Shown here: one piece after another, positions 48,765 through 56,629 of the stretch
Layout of the letters: every line of letters starts with the position of its first letter
Numbering within the stretch: position 1 is the stretch's first letter
Source: Vibrio rumoiensis 1S-45
GTDB lineage: Bacteria; Pseudomonadota; Gammaproteobacteria; Enterobacterales; Vibrionaceae
Reading direction: 5' to 3'
DNA length: 64,000 bases
Assembly (NCBI RefSeq): GCF_000286955.2
Contig: NZ_AJYK02000024.1
Location: 1 to 64,000, forward strand
The notes under the pieces: generated by a model
Told to the model about the DNA's origin: nothing
What the model saw: only the letters and a program-made list of their open reading frames with translations
Database searches by the model: none
Program-made: the position numbers and the translations under genes

Positions 48765-48930
48765 GCATCTTCCTCACATACAAATCGGAACAATAACGAA
48801 TATTGTTTAAAGTGTAGTGGCAAATACATATTTATAATTGATAGAAACTCCGCTTCATTTGTTTAAAAATCGTTTTAATAACAAAAATCCAACATGATCA
48901 CATATTATTAAAAGAATAAGAAAAGAAAAA

Positions 48931-49722
48931 TTATTGGTGCTGCTTACGATATTGAGAGGGAGAAACCTCTACTAAACGGGTAAATGTATGCGTAAAAACA
49001 CTTTGATCAGAAAAACCAATTAATTCAGAAATATGCCCTAAGCTATATTGGCCTTCTTTAATTAACGTCTTCGCCACTTCAATTCGCTTATTAAGGACAT
49101 ACTGATGAGGCGTCATATTCACTTGCGCTTTGAACACTAAATGAAATTGGCTTTCACCAAGAAAAACACAAGCAGCAAGATCCGATACAGTAATTTTACT
49201 GGCCAAATGTTGGTGAATGTAACGATCCAGTAAATCCATATTTAAACGGTTACCCTTTTTAAATACTTCAAACTTTTTAATATGTCGGTGTAGTAATGCG
49301 ATAATCGTATCCTGACAAGCTCGACATAACAACAAATCATCAGGGCTTGACTTGATTTCTTGAACCAACATTTTAACTAGCTGTTGTATTTGAAAATCCA
49401 ATTGAAAATAGACTTCTTCTGCAAGTAGCTCATCGAGTAAATGGGATACTTGAGAATCTTGTTCGCGCCAATTAAGAAAATTCAAAACCAAAATATCGGA
49501 TGTGCCAATACCACCAAAACTGTGTTCGGATGACGCTCTTACGATACAGCCTTGCCCTGGGCCAATAAGATTCACCTCACCTTCTACGTCAAATTCAGCA
49601 CGCCCCGTTAAACCGATGACGATTTGGGTATAGTCATGGTGATGCCTATTCATATAACTTGGCAAAGTAATGACTTGAGCAGGCTTAGGAGGATAGTGAT
49701 GAAAGTCGACAGATTTAATCAT
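48931..49722 (-). CDS. putR: AraC-family regulator of the put cluster
   Basis: I choose ATG 49722 (MIKSVDFHHYPPKPAQVITL, 263 residues). A GTG at 49785 would add 21 residues but has no site and abuts an inverted repeat. An N-terminal cupin (HHDYTQIVIGLTGRAEFDVE) precedes a C-terminal double helix-turn-helix (ITVSDLAACVFLGESQFHLV and ISELIGFSDQSVFTHTFTRL). It is upstream of putA on the same strand with a 166-bp gap, matching the proline-responsive activator PutR of Vibrio. Proline dependence is inferred from position. Confidence 0.8.
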   Translation of the reverse strand: MIKSVDFHHYPPKPAQVITLPSYMNRHHHDYTQIVIGLTGRAEFDVEGEVNLIGPGQGCIVRASSEHSFGGIGTSDILVLNFLNWREQDSQVSHLLDELLAEEVYFQLDFQIQQLVKMLVQEIKSSPDDLLLCRACQDTIIALLHRHIKKFEVFKKGNRLNMDLLDRYIHQHLASKITVSDLAACVFLGESQFHLVFKAQVNMTPHQYVLNKRIEVAKTLIKEGQYSLGHISELIGFSDQSVFTHTFTRLVEVSPSQYRKQHQ

Positions 49723-49786
49723 AGGTTGGTTCACAGTCCTTTGGATATCTTTACTTAGATTATCAGTATAGACAACGTCGGTCACT

Positions 49787-49812
49787 TGATCATTCTTCCA
49801 GAACGATGATCA
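49787..49812. promoter_or_regulatory. inverted pair of RctB-iteron-like sites upstream of putR
   Basis: TGATCATTCTTCCA (49787-49800) and, on the opposite strand, TGATCATCGTTC (49812 down to 49801) face each other back to back. Both fit the oriCII iteron consensus, and the first is almost the same as repeats at 56344 and 56221. They lie 6.5 kb from the array, in the putR-pdxH gap. They could titrate or handcuff RctB, or be an operator. Confidence 0.55.
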
Positions 49813-49998
49813 AGTAGTATTAAATTACGGAAGAAGTCATTTCAATAAAAGAAGAGTATAAAGAACTGAGTCAATAGAGGATTTGGCGAGTTACGAATAA
49901 TTGACTATTGGTAGTAGTGATCGAATTAAATGGGGTGACATTAATATCAACACTAAGCCAATTATCCGTAACTCAGGTATTAGTTTAACTTTATTCAG

Positions 49999-50643
49999 CT
50001 ACGGTGCTAGTCGGGAAATGTCCCAATCTTCCTCAGAATTTTCTGATTTAACGTATATAAAGCGATCGTGCAAACGATGCTCCCCACCCTGCCAAAATTC
50101 GATGCTTTCAACTTTGATACGATACCCACCCCAAAAAGTCGGTACTGGAATCTCACCTTCTGCAAACTTGGCTTTTAATTCCATATACTTTCCTTCCAAA
50201 ATGCTACGAGCTGAGATGCGGTTACTTTGTTTGCTCGCCCAAGCAGCCAGTTGGCTTTCTTTAGGTCGTGAAGTGAAGTATTTCATATTTTCCATTGCCG
50301 ATAATTTCTCGACCGTGCCGGTGACATGCACTTGTCGCTCTAAAGTGTGCCATGGGAAATGTAAACTGATTTTATTGTTGTGTTGTAAGTGTTGAGCTTT
50401 GCGGCTGCCAAGGTTGGTATAAAAAACAAAGCCACTATCATCCACATTTTTTAATAACACGATGCGTTGAAATGGTTGACCGTGCTCATCGACAGTAGCT
50501 ACTGTCATAGCGGTAGGATCGGCTAAACCAGCTTGAATCGCTTGTTCTAACCATAGATTAAATTGCTCTATTGGGTTAGCGACAAGCTCTGAACGTTTAA
50601 GTCCATTTAATGAATATTCACGGCGAATATCTGAAAGTTTCAT
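49999..50643 (-). CDS. pdxH: pyridoxamine 5'-phosphate oxidase PdxH
   Basis: The 214-residue FMN flavoprotein carries the family's substrate and cofactor segments: [39 protein letters not shown] and the C-terminal signature [14 protein letters not shown]. It makes pyridoxal 5'-phosphate from PNP or PMP. Length is normal. It is a monocistronic gene in the cytoplasm, followed by a gap with RctB-like sites and preceded by parS2 sites. Confidence 0.96.
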   Translation of the reverse strand: MKLSDIRREYSLNGLKRSELVANPIEQFNLWLEQAIQAGLADPTAMTVATVDEHGQPFQRIVLLKNVDDSGFVFYTNLGSRKAQHLQHNNKISLHFPWHTLERQVHVTGTVEKLSAMENMKYFTSRPKESQLAAWASKQSNRISARSILEGKYMELKAKFAEGEIPVPTFWGGYRIKVESIEFWQGGEHRLHDRFIYVKSENSEEDWDISRLAP

Positions 50644-50741
50644 TCTACAATTCCCTAATTACGTTTCATTAATTTTGCGCTTATCCATTTCACAAGACAA
50701 GTCATATTCTTTTTTGGCTTAGATATTTTATGCTAGAGCCA

Positions 50742-50756
50742 ATTTACACTGTAAAT
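50742..50756. promoter_or_regulatory. parS2 site
   Basis: ATTTACACTGTAAAT is a perfect palindrome fitting NTTTACANTGTAAAN, in the pdxH-tmcA gap. Confidence 0.9.
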
Positions 50757-50802
50757 CTAACTGGCTTATAGCCAAATAACGTCAAGGTGTTATGTTCAGC
50801 AC

Positions 50803-50822
50803 TCTGAAGTTACTTAGGTATA
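50803..50822 (+). repeat. dispersed Vibrio intergenic repeat, copy 3
   Basis: TCTGAAGTTACTTAGGTATA, same core as the copies at 5053 and 29196. It lies between two parS2 sites. Confidence 0.5.
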
Positions 50823-50839
50823 TGGAGTAAAGAGAACCA

Positions 50840-50854
50840 ATTTACAGTGTAAAT
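50840..50854. promoter_or_regulatory. parS2 site
   Basis: ATTTACAGTGTAAAT fits the parS2 consensus exactly and ends 4 bp before the tmcA stop codon. Confidence 0.9.
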
Positions 50855-50857
50855 CGA

Positions 50858-52954
50858 TTATCTAATACCATCTAATTTAGAAAGTAAAAACTGACGAATA
50901 TAAAGTTCCGTTTCTTTACGACCGTTCAAATTGTACTTATGCGAGACTTCATGCCAGCTTTTATTGAACAGAACCTTTTCTAAAACACAAGGAGTGTTCT
51001 CACTGATTTGAACATCTGCATGTATCAGCAGATTCCAAAGGTAAACATACAACGCCCCTAATACCGATTCATAGCTGTTACCGCCACGGGCATAGTGGGC
51101 AACTAAGATTGGCATCTCGACAGATTTATCGACATTATTAGCTCTATTTAAAGTTCGACATATCGACAATAAACATTGGCTGTCAAAATGAGGATAAAGG
51201 AAAGGTAAGGATATTTGTAAATTTGAAATGAAAGCATTCGAGGCTTGTTCAACCCATTCTGATGATACCTCGGACAACCCACACACCATAAAAACAGAAT
51301 AGCAGCCACTGGCGGTATCACGCTTAGTGCCGAGACTGACTGTTTGGAACGCATCCCCCCAGAAATTAACGAGATCGGATGTAGCACCAAAGCTAACCGA
51401 AATAAAATCCACTTTTTTATTAAGATGCGCTTTTAATAAATGTAATGTCTTTGAGCCAATCCCCTGCCCTTGATAACTCGGAGAGATAGCAATTCGCATC
51501 ACTCTGGCAGAGTGCTGCTGAGCAGGTTCAGATAAAGCTAAATGATTGGCTAAATAACTGGCAGCAAGTTGCCCTTTTGGTCTTCTTTTTCCAAGCTGAA
51601 TATCCATGATGGTTTGATCATCTAACCCACCTTCAAAATTCAATAATAAACAACCAACCATAATGCCTTGAGACTGAATCTGAATGACATCAATCGTTTC
51701 GTCATCTAGTACTTGAGTTAGGTCATTCGGGGAGGTTTGATAATGAGCATTAACCAACAATCCAAAAATGTCGTGAAATAAATTAGGATTGGCGAGTAAC
51801 TCATGCTTTTGTACAGAGACCAGTTCCACATCTTCAGGGTTCACCAAACAAGACAGACTCGCGACTTCCTTATCAGCATCTAACAAAAAGGTATTAAACA
51901 ACCAAAGCTCTAATGGATCATGTTCATTCCAGCGAATAGGCTGCGTCAACTCAATTTGTTTCCAACCTGGTCGATGCTCGTCTAACCAAGCCATAAATTT
52001 GAGAGTAAATCCTCTACCACAGCCTTCATAACCATGGATCGTGGTACTAAAAACACAACGGTGATAAAGAGAAACCATCGCTTGCAAACTAGAAAGCGGT
52101 AATGCAGCGGCTTCATCGACCAACAATAAATCGGCATTTGGACGATTTAATAATAGATCGTCAGGTGCCATAAAAGAAAGAGTAGAGCCATTCGAAAGTT
52201 GCCAATCGGATTTATTTTGTTTAACCCAATGCAGTGATGAAGAAAGTTGAGGAAATTTCGACGCTATGTGAGTGAACATCGGCTCAATGGATTTTCGTGC
52301 TGGAGCGGTAACAATAATGTGACAGCGTTTTTCTACCATCAATTCAATGGCAGCCATACCAAGGGATGCCGTTTTGCCACGGCCACGATTAGCATTAATC
52401 ACTAAAGGTCGTTTACGATGCCCAGACAAAACACGCTTAATCGAATTAATCGCATTTACTTGATCGTCAGTCGCCTCATCAAATGAAAAATGAGTGTCTG
52501 CTGAGAATTCGAACGCTGATAATATCTCGCATACAGAGTGAACATCATCAATTCGAGTCCATGATTGCAAGTGTTTATCTAGCCAAACTTTGCTATTTGA
52601 ATCAGGTAAAGCTTCAAAGTTGATGATAAACACAAGGCCACCGCCAATTAAAGCCCCCAATGCGGCAGTAAAACTGTTGGCATCAAATCCATCATGGCAA
52701 TCAACAACTAACATTGAAACTTCTCGTCCAAGAAGCTGCTGCCCTTGGTTGTAGTTCAACACAAGACCATTGTTCTTAAACTTAACCGTACTGCCTAAAG
52801 CAGCGACTTGTTGTGCGGTGAATTGTTGTGACTCTATATAACGGTCTAATAATAATGATTGCTCCTCTTCATTTAGATTAAGCACCACGCCAGAGCGATG
52901 GCGTATTGAAGAGAGTTTTTTAGTTAACTGATTTAAATAATCTAAAGCAGACAT
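50858..52954 (-). CDS. tmcA: tRNA(Met) cytidine acetyltransferase TmcA
   Basis: The 698-residue protein is close in length to E. coli TmcA (671). It has an N-terminal DUF1726 domain, an ATP-driven RNA helicase-like module (Walker A RGRGKTASLGMA near 193-204, Walker B LLLVDEAAALPLSSLQAM) and a GNAT acetyltransferase domain (AISPSYQGQGIGSKTLHLLK) followed by a helical tail. It forms N4-acetylcytidine at the wobble base of elongator tRNA-Met with acetyl-CoA and ATP. A terminator and parB2 lie upstream. Confidence 0.95.
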   Translation of the reverse strand: MSALDYLNQLTKKLSSIRHRSGVVLNLNEEEQSLLLDRYIESQQFTAQQVAALGSTVKFKNNGLVLNYNQGQQLLGREVSMLVVDCHDGFDANSFTAALGALIGGGLVFIINFEALPDSNSKVWLDKHLQSWTRIDDVHSVCEILSAFEFSADTHFSFDEATDDQVNAINSIKRVLSGHRKRPLVINANRGRGKTASLGMAAIELMVEKRCHIIVTAPARKSIEPMFTHIASKFPQLSSSLHWVKQNKSDWQLSNGSTLSFMAPDDLLLNRPNADLLLVDEAAALPLSSLQAMVSLYHRCVFSTTIHGYEGCGRGFTLKFMAWLDEHRPGWKQIELTQPIRWNEHDPLELWLFNTFLLDADKEVASLSCLVNPEDVELVSVQKHELLANPNLFHDIFGLLVNAHYQTSPNDLTQVLDDETIDVIQIQSQGIMVGCLLLNFEGGLDDQTIMDIQLGKRRPKGQLAASYLANHLALSEPAQQHSARVMRIAISPSYQGQGIGSKTLHLLKAHLNKKVDFISVSFGATSDLVNFWGDAFQTVSLGTKRDTASGCYSVFMVCGLSEVSSEWVEQASNAFISNLQISLPFLYPHFDSQCLLSICRTLNRANNVDKSVEMPILVAHYARGGNSYESVLGALYVYLWNLLIHADVQISENTPCVLEKVLFNKSWHEVSHKYNLNGRKETELYIRQFLLSKLDGIR

Positions 52955-53002
52955 AGATAATTAGGCCGTTTGAAAATAATAAGCCAAGCATATCACAGGC
53001 AC

Positions 53003-53030
53003 AAAAAAAGCCGCACATTGCTGGCGGCTT
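53003..53030 (-). terminator. terminator of the parA2-parB2 operon
   Basis: AAGCCGC (53008-53014) pairs with GCGGCTT (53024-53030); on the minus strand a T run (A-run 53003-53009) follows. Confidence 0.85.
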
Positions 53031-53078
53031 ATACGTATAGCGTTATTGAAAAGTTGAGACAAACAACTATTCAGTAAA

Positions 53079-54056
53079 TCAAGACTGCAGCTTAGTTTCT
53101 ACAAATGCCAGAATCTCAGCCATTACTTCATCATCAATTTTCTTCAAAGAAAGCGATAAATTATTGCCTTTTCGGTTATAACTAACACGCCCTTTCACCA
53201 ACTCAACCTTCTTACTTGCTGGTTCTTTTTGAGTCGGTGCTAACTCTTCAATCCAATCTTCTAGCTGGCTCGATACTTCTTTAGTTAAACGAGCAACGCC
53301 GTGAGATTGAGAGTTTTTCCACACGGCTCCATGTCCCGACTGACATTTATTCAATAACTGTTCTTGGGATTTTTGTGGCAATGAATGATAAAGCTTGTGC
53401 AGTTTCACAATCGTTGGTCGACCAACATCACTAACGTTAGGATACGCTTGTAATAATTCTAGAGGTAATGCAGCTGCTTTTAATGCCCCACTCACCAAAG
53501 CTTCACTGCATTGGAAGATCTGCGCTAAAGCTTTTTGATCGGCAGCCTCACCAGAATCTAATTTAAGCTGCATCTCACGCCCACGCTCATAAAGCGATAA
53601 AGGTTTGTGGGCATTAGCAACGTCGGATAAAAACTTAGCGTGTTCTGTCTCTATATTTTCCGCAACATATATTAAAAAATCTTTTTGCGCCAAAATACAT
53701 GACATACGACGGCGGCTACCGTCTAACACTTCTATTTTTCCATTAACATTACGGCGACCAACAGCAGGGTATTGTTGACCACGTTCTTTTAATGTTACGA
53801 GAATATCAGACAGTGCATGCTCGTTAAGAAACGATTGTTCACGCGAGTTTTCGGCAAACACAACCGTTTGCTGCTCAATCTCGTTGGCAGGAACCGAGAT
53901 TAGCTCAAAAGCGACTAAATCTTGCCCCGCTATCGCAAGCTCAATAACTTGCGCTTTATCTTTTGCTGCCGCTTGTGCTTCCACAGGTGAAGTTGCACGA
54001 CGCTTATTTGCTTTACCAAACAATTTTGCGTTTAAGTCAGAAGTTTTGATCGCCAT
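53079..54056 (-). CDS. parB2: chromosome II partition protein ParB2
   Basis: The 325-residue ParB has an N-terminal CTPase/ParB box region (LVAFELISVPANEIEQQTVV, VGRRNVNGKIEVLDGSRRRM), a central helix-turn-helix (KALAQIFQCSEALVSGALKA) and a C-terminal dimer domain. It binds parS2 palindromes near oriCII and stimulates ParA2. Translation is coupled to parA2: the start overlaps the parA2 stop by one base (TAATG), with GGAG in the parA2 tail as its ribosome-binding site. Confidence 0.95.
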   Translation of the reverse strand: MAIKTSDLNAKLFGKANKRRATSPVEAQAAAKDKAQVIELAIAGQDLVAFELISVPANEIEQQTVVFAENSREQSFLNEHALSDILVTLKERGQQYPAVGRRNVNGKIEVLDGSRRRMSCILAQKDFLIYVAENIETEHAKFLSDVANAHKPLSLYERGREMQLKLDSGEAADQKALAQIFQCSEALVSGALKAAALPLELLQAYPNVSDVGRPTIVKLHKLYHSLPQKSQEQLLNKCQSGHGAVWKNSQSHGVARLTKEVSSQLEDWIEELAPTQKEPASKKVELVKGRVSYNRKGNNLSLSLKKIDDEVMAEILAFVETKLQS

Positions 54057-55279
54057 TAGTTACTCTCCTGATTAAGTGAAGCCCAATGGCTGTGCATCAC
54101 ACGTTCCAATTCTAGGGCACTTTTTTGTATTGCATCTTGCGCGACGGCTAATGTTTTTTTACCACCTTCGAAGTCACTTGCCGTTAAATCAAACACCGTG
54201 CTGTATGTGTCTGCACAAGTTTCAAATGCACGACTACGCGGGATGGTTGCCATCATCACTTGTTCAGCAAGTAAATAGTTCATTTCCGTTAATACCGACA
54301 CTTGCTTCTTATTGTCATCTTCAAACATAGTTGGCATCAAACGGACAAATTCAAGCCCATGCCAGTCACCAGGAAACATATCGTAAACCGTTGGAAGGTG
54401 CTGAAAGAAGTTTACTGTCGAAGCCCAATCTAAACGTTTAGCTGCGCAAGGGATCAATAACGCATTTGATGCGTACATCGCATTCCAAACAAGCGGATCA
54501 ACGTGTGGACCGGTATCCATCATAATAATGTCAAAGTCATCGGCAATTTTATCAATCAACTTCTCTTTTAATAGCTTAACGATATCTAAAGATTGATTTT
54601 GTGATAAATGTTGCCAAGCTTCTGCATTAAACATAGCATCTTCAGGAAAAGCAGAGATGGTTTTTAAATTAGGATATTGCGTAGGCAATAAAACATTATT
54701 ACGTAAAAACTCGCTATCAATCTCGACATCTTCAGGAACGTTATCCAGCATTACGTCAACTGCAGAATAAATTTCTTCACGGTCTTCAGTGCTAATTTGT
54801 GGGTTCAAGAACAAACGTAGCGAACCTTGTGGATCTAAATCAATAAGGCAAATTCGGTAACGTTTATCTAGATTCAAAGCCAAACAAGCAGCAATATGCA
54901 CCGCCGACATTGATTTTCCTGTACCACCCTTTTGGTTTTGTACATTAACAATCCAAGGCTTATTGCATTGATTTTTTTTACGTTGATAGAACATATCAAC
55001 GCCAGCTGCATCCATTAATTGATGGGCTTCACTTAAAGTGATCGAATAATGGTTAGCGTTATTTTTAGTAAATTGGTGACCAGCCGCTTCCATTTTTGCA
55101 ATCGCTTCATCAAGTTTACGTCGAGTTAAACCAGAACGAGTTTCCATTAATGCCTTCGACATTGGAGGGAAATGTTCTTCCCTACGTTCTTCTAATACAA
55201 TCTCAATACGATCAGCTTGAACCTGTTTGGTTAATTCAGCTAAACGTTCCAGATTTTTAATCGTTTGTTCTCTTTTCAT
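54056..55279 (-). CDS. parA2: chromosome II partition ATPase ParA2
   Basis: ATG 55279 gives 407 residues beginning MKREQTIKNLERLAELTKQV; four codons upstream are also open. An N-terminal winged-helix region (about 1-100) is followed by a Walker-type ATPase (about 105-400): deviant Walker A QNQKGGTGKSMSAVHIA, LIDLDPQGSLRLF, and IIMMDTGPHVDPLVWNAMYA. It is nearly the same as V. cholerae ParA2, which forms DNA-bound filaments that segregate oriCII. It is divergent from rctB across oriCII and forms an operon with parB2. Confidence 0.96.
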   Translation of the reverse strand: MKREQTIKNLERLAELTKQVQADRIEIVLEERREEHFPPMSKALMETRSGLTRRKLDEAIAKMEAAGHQFTKNNANHYSITLSEAHQLMDAAGVDMFYQRKKNQCNKPWIVNVQNQKGGTGKSMSAVHIAACLALNLDKRYRICLIDLDPQGSLRLFLNPQISTEDREEIYSAVDVMLDNVPEDVEIDSEFLRNNVLLPTQYPNLKTISAFPEDAMFNAEAWQHLSQNQSLDIVKLLKEKLIDKIADDFDIIMMDTGPHVDPLVWNAMYASNALLIPCAAKRLDWASTVNFFQHLPTVYDMFPGDWHGLEFVRLMPTMFEDDNKKQVSVLTEMNYLLAEQVMMATIPRSRAFETCADTYSTVFDLTASDFEGGKKTLAVAQDAIQKSALELERVMHSHWASLNQESN

Positions 55280-55442
55280 AAGTTCTTCCAATCAACTTAA
55301 CTAATGTCAAACAGTGTACACCAAAAGACATTAAATACAATAATTTGCTGAACATATAATATAATGAGTATTTTAAAGCTAAATTGTCATTTATTGGCAA
55401 TAACAATAAAAAAGTCTATTTATAGTCCATTTTTCTTAACTG

Positions 55443-55457
55443 ATTTACCTTGTAAAC
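55443..55457. promoter_or_regulatory. degenerate parS2-like site
   Basis: ATTTACCTTGTAAAC differs from the consensus at one fixed position (A to C). Confidence 0.45.
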
Positions 55458-55488
55458 TTAAAACTTTTAAAGTGTTACGGTGTCACCA

Positions 55489-55503
55489 ATTTACAATGTA
55501 AAT
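55489..55503. promoter_or_regulatory. parS2 site in the origin region
   Basis: ATTTACAATGTAAAT fits the consensus exactly, upstream of parA2 beside the replication origin. Confidence 0.9.
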
Positions 55504-55911
55504 AGTCATAATCAACGGAACGATTACAAAACCCATAGAATTTACGGGCATTGTCATTTCAATACAAAAAACAAAGAATGACCATAAAAACATTTAGAAA
55601 AGAGGGAGGGGAGGAGGGTTTGGCAATATGATAAAGAGAATGCATGGAAAATTGATGCCATTAAAATACAACAAAATATATCTTATCGCTTAATCAGGTA
55701 TAACCTTAGCTCAAAATATCACTCACCATCGTACGTTAAACATTGAACAGGTATAAATAGGCCCGTTATTCCTCTATATAAAGTGACTTAAGATAACCTC
55801 ATAGCGTCACTAATCACCATAAATTTACTATATTCCAACATTCTTATCGAACAATACATCACAGTAAAGCAGCAATAATTATGAAAATTATAGATATTTT
55901 ATACATATACC

Positions 55912-55963
55912 CTTGATCATGTTTCCAATGCAATGAATGACTTTAACTGGAAACATGATCAAG
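55912..55963. repeat. inverted pair of RctB iterons in the rctA-type region
   Basis: A perfect 16-bp inverted repeat: CTTGATCATGTTTCCA (55912-55927) and TGGAAACATGATCAAG (55948-55963), 20 bp apart. Each arm is an iteron; as RNA it would be a strong hairpin. Confidence 0.85.
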
Positions 55964-56140
55964 ATAAGACTGTAAATATGCATAGGGATAACAGTTGGAT
56001 CGAAATACGGATCAATGATCAAGAGAAATAACCCTCTGGAAGCATGGAATCCCTTGTCTAGATTACATCTGATGTCATTTGAATCGACACTGTTGAATAC
56101 AAAAATACCTACATAATCATTCAATTTATGCCTAGCCCCT

Positions 56141-56234
56141 TGATCATGCTTCATAAATTGAATGTTTTGCTAAAAATACCAATATTAGTGATGAAAATAA
56201 CCATCGAAATAGCTCATACTTGATCATCGTTCCA
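56141..56234 (+). repeat. two separated RctB iterons left of the array
   Basis: TGATCATGCTTCAT at 56141-56154 and TGATCATCGTTCCA at 56221-56234, same orientation as the main array. Confidence 0.8.
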
Positions 56235-56275
56235 AGATAAATTTATATCAAAACAAAAATTAAAAATCAGATATC

Positions 56276-56284
56276 TGTGGATAA
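56276..56284 (-). promoter_or_regulatory. DnaA box
   Basis: TGTGGATAA is the exact reverse complement of TTATCCACA, 16 bp before the first phased iteron. oriCII origins of this class need a single DnaA box. Confidence 0.85.
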
Positions 56285-56299
56285 CTTGTCAATAGATGA

Positions 56300-56425
56300 T
56301 GATCATCGTTTCATATTTGAATGATCATGCTTCGATGAATTGATGATCATTCTTCTTTCTGAAATTGATCATGCTTTCATTCATACAATGATCATCGTTC
56401 AGATATTCTCTTGATCATGCTTTCA
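56300..56425 (+). repeat. array of six helically phased RctB iterons
   Basis: TGATCAT-nn-TT repeats start at 56300, 56322, 56344, 56366, 56389 and 56412, giving steps of 22, 22, 22, 23 and 23 bp, about two helical turns each. All share one orientation, so RctB monomers would line one face of the helix. Every repeat contains a Dam GATC site. Confidence 0.93.
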
Positions 56426-56610
56426 AAATGATAAAAAAAATAAACTTTATTATCATTAACTTAAAAGCAAATTCTCGTTCAGATCAATAGATCATATAAC
56501 CATTTAAGATCAATTAAACAAAAAGATCAGTTATTTAAAGAAAAGTAATTTTTTCTTTCTTTTTTGATCTTTTTTATTTATTCTCTTGGAACTATGTGAC
56601 ATTTACAGCC
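56426..56610. other. AT-rich unwinding region with GATCA repeats
   Basis: The stretch is strongly AT-rich and contains GATCA at 56482, 56490, 56508 and 56525. In V. cholerae RctB binds ATCA motifs on one strand of the melted origin, so these are candidate single-strand sites. The rctB promoter must also lie here. Confidence 0.7.
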
Positions 56611-56629
56611 AATGATAAATGGAATTGCT

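Larger units (their letters stand above)
55860..56629. other. chromosome II replication origin (oriCII) with rctA-type region
   Basis: Between divergent parA2 and rctB lie, left to right: an rctA-type segment (about 55888-56154) with an inverted iteron pair and an ATGATCAAGAG 11-mer (56015-56025); two spaced iterons (56141, 56221); one perfect DnaA box; six phased iterons; and an AT-rich unwinding segment up to rctB. The order matches V. cholerae oriCII. Sites contain GATC, so RctB binding should depend on Dam methylation. An 88-codon frame at 55888-56154 on the minus strand overlaps the rctA position; in V. cholerae this region acts as a titrating site rather than through a protein. Confidence 0.92.

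Noticed and set aside
55888..56154. 88-codon frame on the minus strand in the origin region as a protein gene
   Set aside because: It is made of iterons and inverted repeats, lacks a ribosome-binding site, and matches the position of rctA, which is thought to act as DNA or RNA rather than protein.
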